A DNA stretch of 64,000 nt from Massilia sp. Mn16-1_5 (GTDB lineage Bacteria > Pseudomonadota > Gammaproteobacteria > Burkholderiales > Burkholderiaceae_D). The DNA lies in assembly GCF_004798585.1 (NCBI RefSeq), contig NZ_PPXQ01000017.1, positions 62,001 to 126,000 of the forward strand. The letters are read 5' to 3'. A program made the position numbers and the translations under genes. This document shows, piece after piece, positions 44,101-52,666 of this stretch. The first letter of the stretch is position 1. Each line of letters opens with the position of its first letter. Below the pieces are notes generated by a model. That model saw only the letters and a program-made list of their open reading frames with translations. It was not told the origin of the DNA and did no database searches.

Positions 44101-45216
44101 GTGAACGCGCTGCGCCGTCTCGCCTCCTTGTTGTACGGGACCGATCCCGGCCTGCGCCGCATGCTCCACTATTGGGCGGCCACCTGCATCCTCTATGTCA
44201 TCTGCATTACCTTGCTGATGCTGCAGGTCGAGCTGGGCCTGAGCGATCCCGGCGCGGCGCACGGCCTGGTCGTGTTCGGCGCCTGCGGCGCTTTTGCCTT
44301 CTATGTGCTGATCCGCGCGAACGCCGTATTCAGGCTCGCGCCTGACCAGCTGGCTGTCTCGCAAGCTGCCTTCTCGCTGGTGTGCGCCGTCTGGGCCTAT
44401 ACGATTTCCGGGCCCCTGCGTGCGGCCATGCTGACGATGGCGGTCGTGGTCATCGTGTTCTGCATGTTCGCGTTGCGGCCGCGCCAGACGCTGATGCTCT
44501 CGAGCGCGGCGATTGTCGGCATGGGCGTGACGATGTGGTGGCTGCAGGCCCACGATCCGGTGCGCTTCCCGCCGGCGACTGAGTTCCTGACTTTCGGCTA
44601 CCTGGCCGGTGCGCTGGTCTCGACCGCGCTCCTGAGCGGCGAGATGAGCAAGCTGCGGGCGCGCACCAAGCGCCAGAAGGCCGAACTGTCCGATGCCCTG
44701 GAGACCATCAAGGTGCTGGCGACCGTCGACGAACTGACGTCCCTGATCAACCGGCGCCACATGAACGAGGTGCTCGAAGGCGAGGAGCGCCGCCATGCGC
44801 CCGCCGCCGAAGCCTGCATCGCCCTGATCGACATCGATTTCTTCAAGCAGGTCAACGACCAGTTCGGCCACGCCACCGGCGACACCGTGCTGCGCCTGTT
44901 CGCCGCCGCCGCGCGCGCCGCGCTGCGCAATAACGACGTGCTGGCGCGCTGGGGCGGCGAGGAATTCCTGTTGCTGCTGCCGGACGCCCCGCTCGAGGAC
45001 GCGCGCGCGGTGCTGGAGCGGATGGCCGAACGCGTGGCCGCGATGACGGTGCCGGGCCTGGATGGCCGGCGCATCAGCTTCTCCGCCGGCCTGGCGCGGC
45101 GCCGCGGCGGCGAGCCCTTCGCCGACGCCATCAACCGTGCCGACAAGGCCTTGTACCAGGCGAAAGAGGCCGGGCGCGACCGCATCGTGCTGGCCGGCCC
45201 GCCTGCCTCCTCCTAG
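44101..45216 (+). CDS. Membrane diguanylate cyclase (GGDEF)
   Basis: A 371-residue c-di-GMP synthase. The start is GTG at 44101 with GGAGAA upstream; the frame is open further upstream from a TTG. About six hydrophobic helices occupy residues 20-190, a probable membrane sensor without a named domain. A short coil leads to the GGDEF domain (about 200-370) with RNNDVLARWGGEEFLLLLP: GGEEF is an active signature and RNND, five residues before it, is an intact inhibitory I-site. It should therefore be an active, product-inhibited cyclase. The last four bases overlap the convergent TonB receptor gene. Confidence 0.93.
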   Translation: MNALRRLASLLYGTDPGLRRMLHYWAATCILYVICITLLMLQVELGLSDPGAAHGLVVFGACGAFAFYVLIRANAVFRLAPDQLAVSQAAFSLVCAVWAYTISGPLRAAMLTMAVVVIVFCMFALRPRQTLMLSSAAIVGMGVTMWWLQAHDPVRFPPATEFLTFGYLAGALVSTALLSGEMSKLRARTKRQKAELSDALETIKVLATVDELTSLINRRHMNEVLEGEERRHAPAAEACIALIDIDFFKQVNDQFGHATGDTVLRLFAAAARAALRNNDVLARWGGEEFLLLLPDAPLEDARAVLERMAERVAAMTVPGLDGRRISFSAGLARRRGGEPFADAINRADKALYQAKEAGRDRIVLAGPPASS

Positions 45217-47669
45217 AACGCATACTCCGCGCGCGCATACATCGTGCGCCCATTCACCCCGAACGGGCAGGTCTCCCAGCAGTGCGTAAAGCCCATCTGC
45301 GGGAAGGGCGCGGCGCGGGTTGTGTCCCAGCGTGTCGGGTAGCGGTCGAAGAAGTTGTCCGCGCCCACCGTCAGGCTCAGGCTGCGCGTGAAGGCGTAGC
45401 GCAGCGCCAGGTCGACCAGCCACTTCGCTTCCCAGGTCTGCACGAACGGCGCCGTGAAGCCCTGGCCCTGGACCTGTCCGTAGTAGTTGGCGCGCAGGTT
45501 GGCGCCCCAGGCGCCGCGCGTGTAGTCGGCCGCCACCACGTGGTGCTGGCGCGGCTGTCCGCGTTCGATCAGGGTTACCTGGGCGTCGTCGAACAGCTGG
45601 GCGCCGGTGAGCACCGGCGACGACGAGCGGCGGTCCTTGACGTGGGTGCGGTTGATGCCCAGCTGGCCGGACAGGACCAGCTTGCCCCCCGCCAGGTTGC
45701 GCGTGGTGTGCTCGGCGACGACGTCGAGGCCGACCGTTTCGGTGTCGATGGCATTCGTGAAGAACTGGGCCTGGCCCACCCGCAGCGGATCGAGGATGCC
45801 CCGGATCGGGCAGGCGGCTGCGGTTGGACAGGCACCGCTTTCCGGCGCCACCGTGCTGGAGAAGACGATGCGATCGTCAATGTCGGTGCGGTAGACGTCC
45901 GCCGTCACCGAAAAGTTCGAGACCGGACGCAGCACCATGCCTATGCTGGCGCTGCGCGAAGTCTCATCCTTGAGCGGGGCGATGCCGAAAGCCCGGGTGA
46001 CGGCGCTGCCTTCGCGCGCCGTCAGGGTTTCGGTCAGCACACCCGCATTGTTCAGGTTTGTCGATACCGAGCTGTAGAACTTCTGCTGCACCGAGGGCGC
46101 CCGGAAGCCCGTCGAGGCGCTGGCGCGGATGCCGACGGCGCGGCTCGGGTCGAAGCGGGCGATCAGCTTGCCGGTGGTCGTATTCCCGAAGTCGGAATAG
46201 CGCTCGCGGCGCAGGGCCGAACCCAGGGTCAGCTGCTCGCTCCATTTGTGCTCGAGGTCGACGTAGAAGGCCGTGTTGTGGCGGCCGGCATAGACCTGCG
46301 TGGCCGGCGTATAGCCGGGGAAGCCCTGGATGCCGGCCTGCGCGATGCCGCCATGCTGGTCGCGGATGACGATCGCCGGGTTGTTGGTGCGGCCGTACTG
46401 GTAAGAGACCGGTTCGCCCGCCTCGATCCGATAACTGTCGCGCCGGTACTCGAAGCCGGTGGCGACGGAGATCGGCTGGCCGAGGAAGTGCACCTGGCCC
46501 TTGATGTCGACGTTGTAGGTCGACTGCTGGAAGCCCAGCGTACCGGTATAGGCCTCCCGCGGCGATTCGCCCTTGATGTCGCAGGAGCAGTTCGGCTCGT
46601 ACCAGTAGCTGACATTGATCGAATTGCGCTCGTTGAACACCAGCTCGGAGCGGCCATGGTTGAAGCTGGTGTCGAACTTCCAGCCGCTGCCCAGGTCAAT
46701 GCGGTAGCCGACCGCGAGGGAAGCGTCGCGCACTTCGGTGCGGATGTTCGGCAGGAAGCCGTCCGGATACACGGCCGGCACGTTGCGCGCATCCTCGCGC
46801 GGACGGAAGAAGCCGGCCGCATCGCCGGTGCGGCGCGAGGCGCCGCCGAACCAATACAGCTCGCCGCCATGCCCGACCGGCAGCATCGCATTCGTCCACA
46901 GGTAGGCGTCGCGCGCCAGGCTGTCGCCGATGCGCTGGGTGACGCGCGGCGGAGAGACGCGCAGGGAGTCGAGGCCGGCGCGCTTGGTTTCGCCGCGGCG
47001 GCGGCCCTCGATGGCCAGGTTGAGATAGCCGCCGGCCTGGCCCAGCGCGAAGCCGTGCCAGGCGCTGGCGCCATAGGTGTCGCCGTCGCCTTCGGCCGTG
47101 GTGCCGCCGCTGATGCTGGCGCCGCCCTTGCCGGCGCCTTCTTTCAGGACGATGTTGATGACGCCGGCGATCGCGTCCGATCCGTACTGGGCGGCGGCGC
47201 CGTCGCGCAGCACCTCGACATGGTCGATCGCCGACATCGGGATCGCATTGATGTCGGTGCCGGCCGAACCGCGGCCGACCGTCTGCTGCACGTTGACCAG
47301 GGCTTGCTGGTGGCGGCGCTTGCCGTTCACCAGCACCAGTACCTGGTCGGGACCGAGGCCGCGCAGGGTGGCGGGGCGGATGATGTCGGTGCCGTCGCTG
47401 ATGAAGGTCGTGCTGAAGTTGAACGAGGGGTCGAGTTCCTGCAGGGCCTTGCCCAGTTCCAGCGAGCCGGTCGAGGCCAGGTCTTTCGCGCTCACCAGGC
47501 CGACCGGCACCGCGGTGTCGAGCGAGGAGCGGGCGGCGCCGCGCGATCCCACTACCACGACTTTCTGCGCCGCGTCTTCCTCAGTCCCCTGCATTTGCGC
47601 CTGCGCCTGCGGAAAAGCCGCCAGCAGCGCGGCGGACAGGAAGCTCGGTCGCAATGTCTTGTGCATCAT
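45213..47669 (-). CDS. TonB-dependent receptor
   Basis: An 818-residue outer-membrane receptor. The ATG at 47669 (GGGGAA upstream) gives the signal peptide ending FPQAQAQ; the longer frame adds unrelated residues. A TonB-box-like segment KVVVVGSR follows, then the plug with LRGLGPDQVLVLVNGKRRH and HVEVLRDGAAAQYGSDAIAGVINI. The barrel ends in GRTMYARAEYAF with a terminal Phe. The plug motif resembles receptors for saccharides or other organic ligands more than siderophore receptors. It converges on the diguanylate cyclase, sharing CTAG as overlapping stop codons. Confidence 0.93.
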   Translation of the reverse strand: MMHKTLRPSFLSAALLAAFPQAQAQMQGTEEDAAQKVVVVGSRGAARSSLDTAVPVGLVSAKDLASTGSLELGKALQELDPSFNFSTTFISDGTDIIRPATLRGLGPDQVLVLVNGKRRHQQALVNVQQTVGRGSAGTDINAIPMSAIDHVEVLRDGAAAQYGSDAIAGVINIVLKEGAGKGGASISGGTTAEGDGDTYGASAWHGFALGQAGGYLNLAIEGRRRGETKRAGLDSLRVSPPRVTQRIGDSLARDAYLWTNAMLPVGHGGELYWFGGASRRTGDAAGFFRPREDARNVPAVYPDGFLPNIRTEVRDASLAVGYRIDLGSGWKFDTSFNHGRSELVFNERNSINVSYWYEPNCSCDIKGESPREAYTGTLGFQQSTYNVDIKGQVHFLGQPISVATGFEYRRDSYRIEAGEPVSYQYGRTNNPAIVIRDQHGGIAQAGIQGFPGYTPATQVYAGRHNTAFYVDLEHKWSEQLTLGSALRRERYSDFGNTTTGKLIARFDPSRAVGIRASASTGFRAPSVQQKFYSSVSTNLNNAGVLTETLTAREGSAVTRAFGIAPLKDETSRSASIGMVLRPVSNFSVTADVYRTDIDDRIVFSSTVAPESGACPTAAACPIRGILDPLRVGQAQFFTNAIDTETVGLDVVAEHTTRNLAGGKLVLSGQLGINRTHVKDRRSSSPVLTGAQLFDDAQVTLIERGQPRQHHVVAADYTRGAWGANLRANYYGQVQGQGFTAPFVQTWEAKWLVDLALRYAFTRSLSLTVGADNFFDRYPTRWDTTRAAPFPQMGFTHCWETCPFGVNGRTMYARAEYAF

Positions 47670-47826
47670 CGTTATTCCCCGTTGAAGAGTGTCAGTGACT
47701 GGGGAATCTTGCCCGTGCTTACTCATGCGAACTTGTGTTGCGTCAAGACTCGCCGGATGACGAAGACACATGTATCTAGTCGGCAACACCTAGCTGGACT
47801 GTCAGTATGTTTCCTATCGACAATAA

Positions 47827-47845
47827 GTTATCATGTTGAGATAAC
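47827..47845. promoter_or_regulatory. Inverted repeat upstream of the M48-pilin gene
   Basis: GTTATC-ATGTTGA-GATAAC is an inverted repeat with 6-base arms and a 7-base spacer. It ends 24 bases before the start codon of the M48-pilin fusion gene, so it could be an operator. No regulator is assigned. Confidence 0.4.
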
Positions 47846-47869
47846 AAATAAACTACTGAAAGAGGCAAC

Positions 47870-49075
47870 ATGGACTTGGTTTACAAGAACGAGAAGACGC
47901 TGTTCGCGTTGATGCTCGTGCTCTCGCTGCTGGCGTGGATCGTGCTGGTGGCGGGAATGGGCTGGATGGTGCTCGGCTATGCCCTGATGTTCTTCCTGTT
48001 TTACTGCTTCGCGCAGTCGGCGCTGATTTCCTACATCAAGGGTACGGGCGTGCGCATCACGCACGAGCAGTTCCCCGACCTCGAGCGCCAGATCGCGGCC
48101 TGCTGCGCCAAGCTGGGCCTGGAGCGGGAACCGGAAGCCTACCTGCTGCAGATGGGCGGCTCGCTGAACGCCTTCGCCACCCGCTTCCTCGGGCGCGATT
48201 TCCTGGTGCTGTATTCGGACGTGGTCGACGGCCTGCACGACAACCCGGACGCGCTGAATTTCTACATCGGCCACGAGATCGGCCACATCAAGCGCAAGCA
48301 CCTGAACTGGGGCACGGTGCTGCTGCCGGCTTCGCTGCTGCCGCTGGTCGGCGCTGCCTATTCGCGCGCCCGCGAATACACCTGCGACCGCCATGGCCTG
48401 GCCGCCTGCGACCAGCCCCTGAACGCCGAATTCGGCCTGGCTGCCCTGGCCGCCGGCGGCCGCCGCTGGCGCACCATGAACAAGACCGCCTTCATCGAGC
48501 AGGCGCGCGAAACGGAGGGCTTCTGGATGTCCTTCCACGAACTGGTCGGCGACTACCCGTGGTTAGTAAAACGCATGGCGGCGGTGCGCGCGCTGGCGGC
48601 GGGACACGAAGCGCGGCAGCCGCGGCGGCACCTGCTCGCCACGCTCATGGCGCTGTTCGTGCCGCGCCTGGGCGTGGCCGGGGGGGCCGGCGGCGTGGTC
48701 GTCACGCTCGCGATCATCGGCATCCTCGCCGCGGTGGCGGTGCCCGCCTACCAGGGCTACACGCAGAAAGCGGCGGTGGCGGGCGCCTATGACGCGGGCC
48801 GCGAGGCAAGCGTCAAGGTAGAGCGCTACCTGAGCGAACAGGGCAAGATCCCGACGCTGGCGCAGGCCGGCATCGCCGCCGGCGGCAGCGGCGCCGTGCG
48901 CGAGCTGAGCATCGATCCGGACACCGCCGTGCTGCGCGTGGTGACCAGCCTGCAAGGCCAGCAGGGACCGGCCGTGCTGGTGTTCGAGCCGTCGATAGAT
49001 GAACACAAGCGGATCGCCTGGGAGTGCACCGGGGAGGGAATCCTGCCGCAGGCGCTGCCGCAAGGCTGCCATTGA
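47870..49075 (+). CDS. M48 metallopeptidase fused to a type IV pilin-like domain
   Basis: A 401-residue membrane protein. Two helices lie at residues 10-55. The zinc site is HEIGH (His135-His139) with a likely third ligand Glu169 in SRAREYTCDRHG, as in the HtpX/Ste24 family. After about residue 250 comes TLAIIGILAAVAVPAYQGY (279-297), very like the N-terminal helix of type IV pilins but without the prepilin G-F-T-L-I-E site. The last 100 residues are a pilin-like head ending in WECTGEGILPQALPQGC (Cys386, Cys400), the PilA disulfide region. AAGAGG precedes the ATG. Function of the fusion is unknown. Confidence 0.9.
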   Translation: MDLVYKNEKTLFALMLVLSLLAWIVLVAGMGWMVLGYALMFFLFYCFAQSALISYIKGTGVRITHEQFPDLERQIAACCAKLGLEREPEAYLLQMGGSLNAFATRFLGRDFLVLYSDVVDGLHDNPDALNFYIGHEIGHIKRKHLNWGTVLLPASLLPLVGAAYSRAREYTCDRHGLAACDQPLNAEFGLAALAAGGRRWRTMNKTAFIEQARETEGFWMSFHELVGDYPWLVKRMAAVRALAAGHEARQPRRHLLATLMALFVPRLGVAGGAGGVVVTLAIIGILAAVAVPAYQGYTQKAAVAGAYDAGREASVKVERYLSEQGKIPTLAQAGIAAGGSGAVRELSIDPDTAVLRVVTSLQGQQGPAVLVFEPSIDEHKRIAWECTGEGILPQALPQGCH

Positions 49076-49153
49076 GGAAGGAAGCGCCAAGTAAACCGCG
49101 ATGGTGACAATGTGCGCATTTATACGGCAAAACGCACGCTAGACTAGTCCCCC

Positions 49154-49483
49154 ATGAATCCGCAAAACAAACTCTGCATCGCCAACAGCCTCATGTTCCT
49201 GGGGCTGCTTCCGCTCGTCGTTGGCTGCTATGCCATGGTCTCGACGCTCGCCAGTACCGACTACCAGCAGCAAAGCCAGATCGGCCTTGCCTTCATTGCG
49301 ATCGGCAAAGCCGTCATGGCCTGGGTCTTCGCGCTGGTCGTCAGCGGCACGGGCGCCGTGTGGTCGGCGCAGGTCGAGAAGCAGCATGCCGGCGCCCAGG
49401 CGCGGTCCGCACGCATGCTGCGCACGCTGGTCTTCGTCATGCTGCTGGTCCCGCTGGCGCTGCTGATCGTGGCGCGGCTCTGA
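49154..49483 (+). CDS. Small hypothetical membrane protein
   Basis: A 109-residue protein with three hydrophobic helices (about residues 12-32, 45-68 and 90-107) and no domain that I recognise. The start MNPQNKLCIANSLMFLG is followed by regular membrane composition and codon use like its neighbours. It stands alone between the M48-pilin gene and a small minus-strand gene. Confidence 0.7.
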   Translation: MNPQNKLCIANSLMFLGLLPLVVGCYAMVSTLASTDYQQQSQIGLAFIAIGKAVMAWVFALVVSGTGAVWSAQVEKQHAGAQARSARMLRTLVFVMLLVPLALLIVARL

Positions 49484-49501
49484 CGCGCCCGCGGCCGCTC
49501 C

Positions 49502-49702
49502 CTAACGCCTGAGTCTCGACTTCTGCGAGCGCAGCACGCGCTGCGCGACGCTGCCCTTTATCTTCACTGCGTGCATGAAGAACAGCGCCACACCTTTTCC
49601 GAAGAAGGAGCGGATCAGCTGCGCCCTATAGACGCGCTTCGACATCTTCTGGTCGCGGCGAACGTAATCCCGGTCGGGTCCATCTTCCAGGTCTTCCGGC
49701 AT
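49502..49702 (-). CDS. Small basic hypothetical protein
   Basis: A 66-residue reading frame starting MPEDLEDGPDRDYVRRDQ with GAGG/GGGG upstream; starts at 49711 (ATG) or 49723 (GTG) are also possible. It is strongly basic after residue 20 and has one hydrophobic patch (FFGKGVALFFMHAV). No family is recognised. The gap 49703-49910 to its right shows nothing supportable. Confidence 0.45.
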   Translation of the reverse strand: MPEDLEDGPDRDYVRRDQKMSKRVYRAQLIRSFFGKGVALFFMHAVKIKGSVAQRVLRSQKSRLRR

Positions 49703-49910
49703 GGTCCCCATCCTCAGCGACACCGCGACAGCAAGGCGTAGCGCACAGAAGACGAGGTGGTAGGCGCGGGTGAGTTGACGGGAACGAAGCCGAGATTGTT
49801 CATTGTTGGAGTCCTGCGTGAGTGAGCAAGCCTCCCATTACAAGGTAAACACGCGACCTGCACCAGTAGCGCGCTTGTAATAAACGTTACAAATTGTCAG
49901 CGTCCGTGTC

Positions 49911-50678
49911 TCAGCCAGCCTGGTCGCGCATCCATTCCTTCAGCCCCTCGACCCACTTCTTCGCCGGCAGGTTCAGGCGCCGCTTGATCTCGCCCGCGCG
50001 CTCGAACAGCACCGAGAAGTCGATCTGCGGCGCCTGCTTGAAGGCGATGACGACGATGTTCGCATCGTGCACCTCGGGCAGCCAGACGACGGCATCGAAG
50101 ACCTCGGTCATCGCTTCCAGGTTTTTGTCGTAGTTGCCGAACTCTCCGAACACGTTGGCGGTCATGATGCCGTTCGGGCGCAGGCAGTCGAAGCAGCCCT
50201 GGTAAAACTCGGGACTATCGAGCACCGGGCCGCGCGCTTCCTCGTCGTAGAGATCGACCTGCAGCGCGTCGACCGTGCCGTGGTTTTTCCGGTCCAGCAC
50301 GAAGTCGAGCGCGTTCATTTCGCGCACCTGCAGGCGCTCGTCGTTCGGCGGGAGTTCGAACAGGGCGCGGCAGATGGCGATCACGTTCGGATTGAGTTCG
50401 ACGGCGGTGACGCGCGCATCGGGAAAGCGCCGGTAGCAGAATTTGGTCAGCGCCGCGCTGCCGAGACCGAGCTGCACGATGTGCCTGGGCGCCGCCAGAA
50501 AAAGGTGCCAGGCCATCATCATCTGCACGTATTCGAGTTCGATCGCGTCCGGGCGCGCCAGGCGCATCGCGCCCTGTTCCCAGGAGGTGCCCAGGTGCAG
50601 CGAGCGTACGCCTTCGAATTCGGTGATCGTGGCCGGCGGATGGCCGGGTTGGCTGAAGCGGGGATCGTGTTCGGACAT
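49911..50678 (-). CDS. Spermidine synthase-like (polyamine aminopropyltransferase fold) protein
   Basis: A 255-residue Rossmann-fold protein of the spermidine/spermine synthase superfamily. The nucleotide-binding segment is IVQLGLGSAALTKF and the acidic end of strand 2 is VTAVELNPNVI. ALDFV and LQVDLYDEEA follow in the usual positions. The canonical catalytic D-x-x-D gate loop of SpeE is not clear (DLYDEEARGP is the nearest), so polyamine synthesis is uncertain and a methyltransferase-like role is possible. It is monocistronic. Confidence 0.82.
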   Translation of the reverse strand: MSEHDPRFSQPGHPPATITEFEGVRSLHLGTSWEQGAMRLARPDAIELEYVQMMMAWHLFLAAPRHIVQLGLGSAALTKFCYRRFPDARVTAVELNPNVIAICRALFELPPNDERLQVREMNALDFVLDRKNHGTVDALQVDLYDEEARGPVLDSPEFYQGCFDCLRPNGIMTANVFGEFGNYDKNLEAMTEVFDAVVWLPEVHDANIVVIAFKQAPQIDFSVLFERAGEIKRRLNLPAKKWVEGLKEWMRDQAG

Positions 50679-50725
50679 GGCTCGGTACGGAAGTGAAGGG
50701 CGATCTTACCAGAGCCTTCTGCACT

Positions 50726-51325
50726 TCACGGCACGCCGTTGCCGCCCCAGGCCCGATAACCCGGCCGTTCGGCCAGACGCGCCAGGTAGGCCGCCACCTG
50801 CGGATAGTCCGGCCGGACCATCGGCGTCATGGCCCAGCGGTTCAGGGACAGGCCGATCACGATGTCGGCCAGCGTGAAGTCGTCGCCCGCGACGTAGGCG
50901 CTCGTTGCCGCCAGGCGCGCGTCGAGGATGCCGACGTGGCGGTTCCAGTTGTCGACGCCGGCCGCGACCTGCGCCGGGTCCGTGTGCGCGGGACTCTTGC
51001 GCACCAGGGCCATGAAGGCGTAGCGCCAGGCATTGTTCAGTTCCGTCGCCTGCCAGTCCATCCATTGCTCGACGCCGGCACGGGCGCGTGCTTCATGTGG
51101 AAGGAGCGTTGTAGCCTGCTGCCGCCCGCACAGGTAGCGGCAAATCGAATTCGATTCCCACAGCACGAAGTCGCCGTCGACCAGCACCGGCACCATGCGG
51201 TTCGGATTCAGCGCCGCATGTTCGTCGCGCCAGTCCTCGCGCGTGACAGGCAGGTCGAGTTCCGCGCAGGTCCACAGCACCTTGCGCACGTTGATCGAGG
51301 TCGGCTTGCCGATAAGGGTGATCAT
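50726..51325 (-). CDS. Glutathione S-transferase family protein
   Basis: A 199-residue GST. The ATG at 51325 begins MITLIGKPTSINVRKVLWTC, with Ser/Asn in the glutathione-activating region. NPNRMVPVLVDGDFVLWESNS contains the cis-Pro and glutathione-binding Glu-Ser. The helical domain includes FTLADIVIGLSLNRW. It starts ten bases after the stop of the histidine kinase gene on the same strand, so it is probably the last gene of the efflux/two-component operon. Confidence 0.9.
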   Translation of the reverse strand: MITLIGKPTSINVRKVLWTCAELDLPVTREDWRDEHAALNPNRMVPVLVDGDFVLWESNSICRYLCGRQQATTLLPHEARARAGVEQWMDWQATELNNAWRYAFMALVRKSPAHTDPAQVAAGVDNWNRHVGILDARLAATSAYVAGDDFTLADIVIGLSLNRWAMTPMVRPDYPQVAAYLARLAERPGYRAWGGNGVP

Positions 51326-51335
51326 GCTTCGTCCT

Positions 51336-52664
51336 TCAATGCGGGGTGAGGGCGGGCAGGATGATGGTGACGGCCAGGCCGCCGCCCTCGCGGTTCGACA
51401 GCAGGATGCGTCCGCCGTGCGCTTCGGCGATCTCGCGCGCCAGCGCCAGGCCCAGGCCCGTGCCGCTGCGCTTGGTCGAGTAGAAGGGGACCAGGGCATT
51501 GGTCAGCACCGCCTCGTTCATACCGCTGCCGCGGTCGAGCACGTCGATGCGCAATACGTCCTGCGCGCGCCGCACCTGCAGTTCCACGTCTTCCGGGGCA
51601 GAGCCCGATTCGTGTGCATTTTTGAGCAGGTTGAGCAAAGCCTGTTCGAGCTGGGCCTGGTCGAGCAGCGCCGGTTCCTGCGGCAGCTCGCCCTCCAGAC
51701 GGAAGCCGACCTGCGAGGACAGACGCGCAATAAATCCCGGCCAGTCGCAGCGCTCCAGGCGCGGCGTCGGCAGCTTGGCGAAGCGGGCATAGCCGAGAAT
51801 GAAGCTCTCCAGGTGGCGCGTGCGTTCGCCGATAGTCTCCAGGATTTGCGGCAGCCGTTCGGTCTGGCCGCGCCGTACCAGTTCCGCGCCCGAATGGGCC
51901 AGCGAGGCCAGCGGCGCCAGCGAATTGTTCAACTCGTGGCTGATCACGCGGATTACCTTTTTCCAGGTCTGCACTTCCTGGCGCCGCAGTTCGGCCGTCA
52001 GGTGGCGCAGCAGCAGTAGTTCGTGTTTTCTCCCGTTCAGGCTGAAACTGCTGCGCGCCAGGTGGTAGACCTGCTCGTCTTCTCCTTCGCCGGCCGTGAA
52101 CAGGCCGTCGCCACCGCGCGCCAGCGCCTCGCCGAGGGCCGGAGAAGCGTGGGCCAGCAGCTCGGGGAGGGCATGTCCTTCGAGTTTGCGCCCCTCGGCC
52201 AGCAGCTGGCGCGCGGCCAGGTTGGCGTAGACGACGGTGTCGGCGCGCTGTGGCGCGTCGGCCACCAGCAGCATCGCCACCGGGGTGTTCTGGACCATGG
52301 TGTCGAGCAGCAGCTCGCGCTGCACCAGGTCGCGCCGCTGCTCGCGCAGCACGTTACCGAGTTCGTTGTGGGCGCGGATCAGGTCCGCCAGCTCGTCGTT
52401 CTGCGGCCAGTGCAGGCTGAAGGAAAAGTCGCCGTCGCGGTAGCTCGTCACCGTGCCCTCCAGCGCGCGGAACAGGGAGAGGATGGGCTGCACCTGCGAG
52501 CGCACCGTGATGATCGCGACCGGGACCACGCAGGCCAGGCACAGGGCGGCGGCCAGCAGCGGCTGGCCGGGCAGCAGGTGGTCGAGCCCGAGGGCGATGA
52601 AGATGCCGACCGTGAGCAGGGTCCCGACCAGGGCCGAGAAGCGGGTGACGAGGGATAAGCGCAC
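51336..52664 (-). CDS. Sensor histidine kinase of the NtrY/PrsK type
   Basis: A 442-residue membrane kinase. Two helices (about residues 12-28 and 34-54) flank a very short loop, so there is almost no periplasmic sensor. A HAMP-like linker and a PAS-like region (115-215) follow. The H-box is RVISHELNNSLAPLASLAHSG with His243, the N-box LLNLLKNAHESG, and the ATP lid GSGM plus GTGLGLALAREIAEAHGG. GTG at 52664 begins two bases after the response regulator stop. It should phosphorylate the sigma-54 activator encoded just upstream and may sense membrane state. Confidence 0.92.
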   Translation of the reverse strand: MRLSLVTRFSALVGTLLTVGIFIALGLDHLLPGQPLLAAALCLACVVPVAIITVRSQVQPILSLFRALEGTVTSYRDGDFSFSLHWPQNDELADLIRAHNELGNVLREQRRDLVQRELLLDTMVQNTPVAMLLVADAPQRADTVVYANLAARQLLAEGRKLEGHALPELLAHASPALGEALARGGDGLFTAGEGEDEQVYHLARSSFSLNGRKHELLLLRHLTAELRRQEVQTWKKVIRVISHELNNSLAPLASLAHSGAELVRRGQTERLPQILETIGERTRHLESFILGYARFAKLPTPRLERCDWPGFIARLSSQVGFRLEGELPQEPALLDQAQLEQALLNLLKNAHESGSAPEDVELQVRRAQDVLRIDVLDRGSGMNEAVLTNALVPFYSTKRSGTGLGLALAREIAEAHGGRILLSNREGGGLAVTIILPALTPH

Positions 52665-52666
52665 GA

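Noticed and set aside
43832-44104. A 90-codon open frame in the AT-rich gap
   Set aside because: It has no ribosome site and an odd Cys/Arg-rich composition, and its end overlaps the chosen start of the diguanylate cyclase gene.
45282-47912. An 876-codon plus-strand open frame
   Set aside because: It is antisense to the TonB receptor gene, and its composition is typical of a shadow frame.
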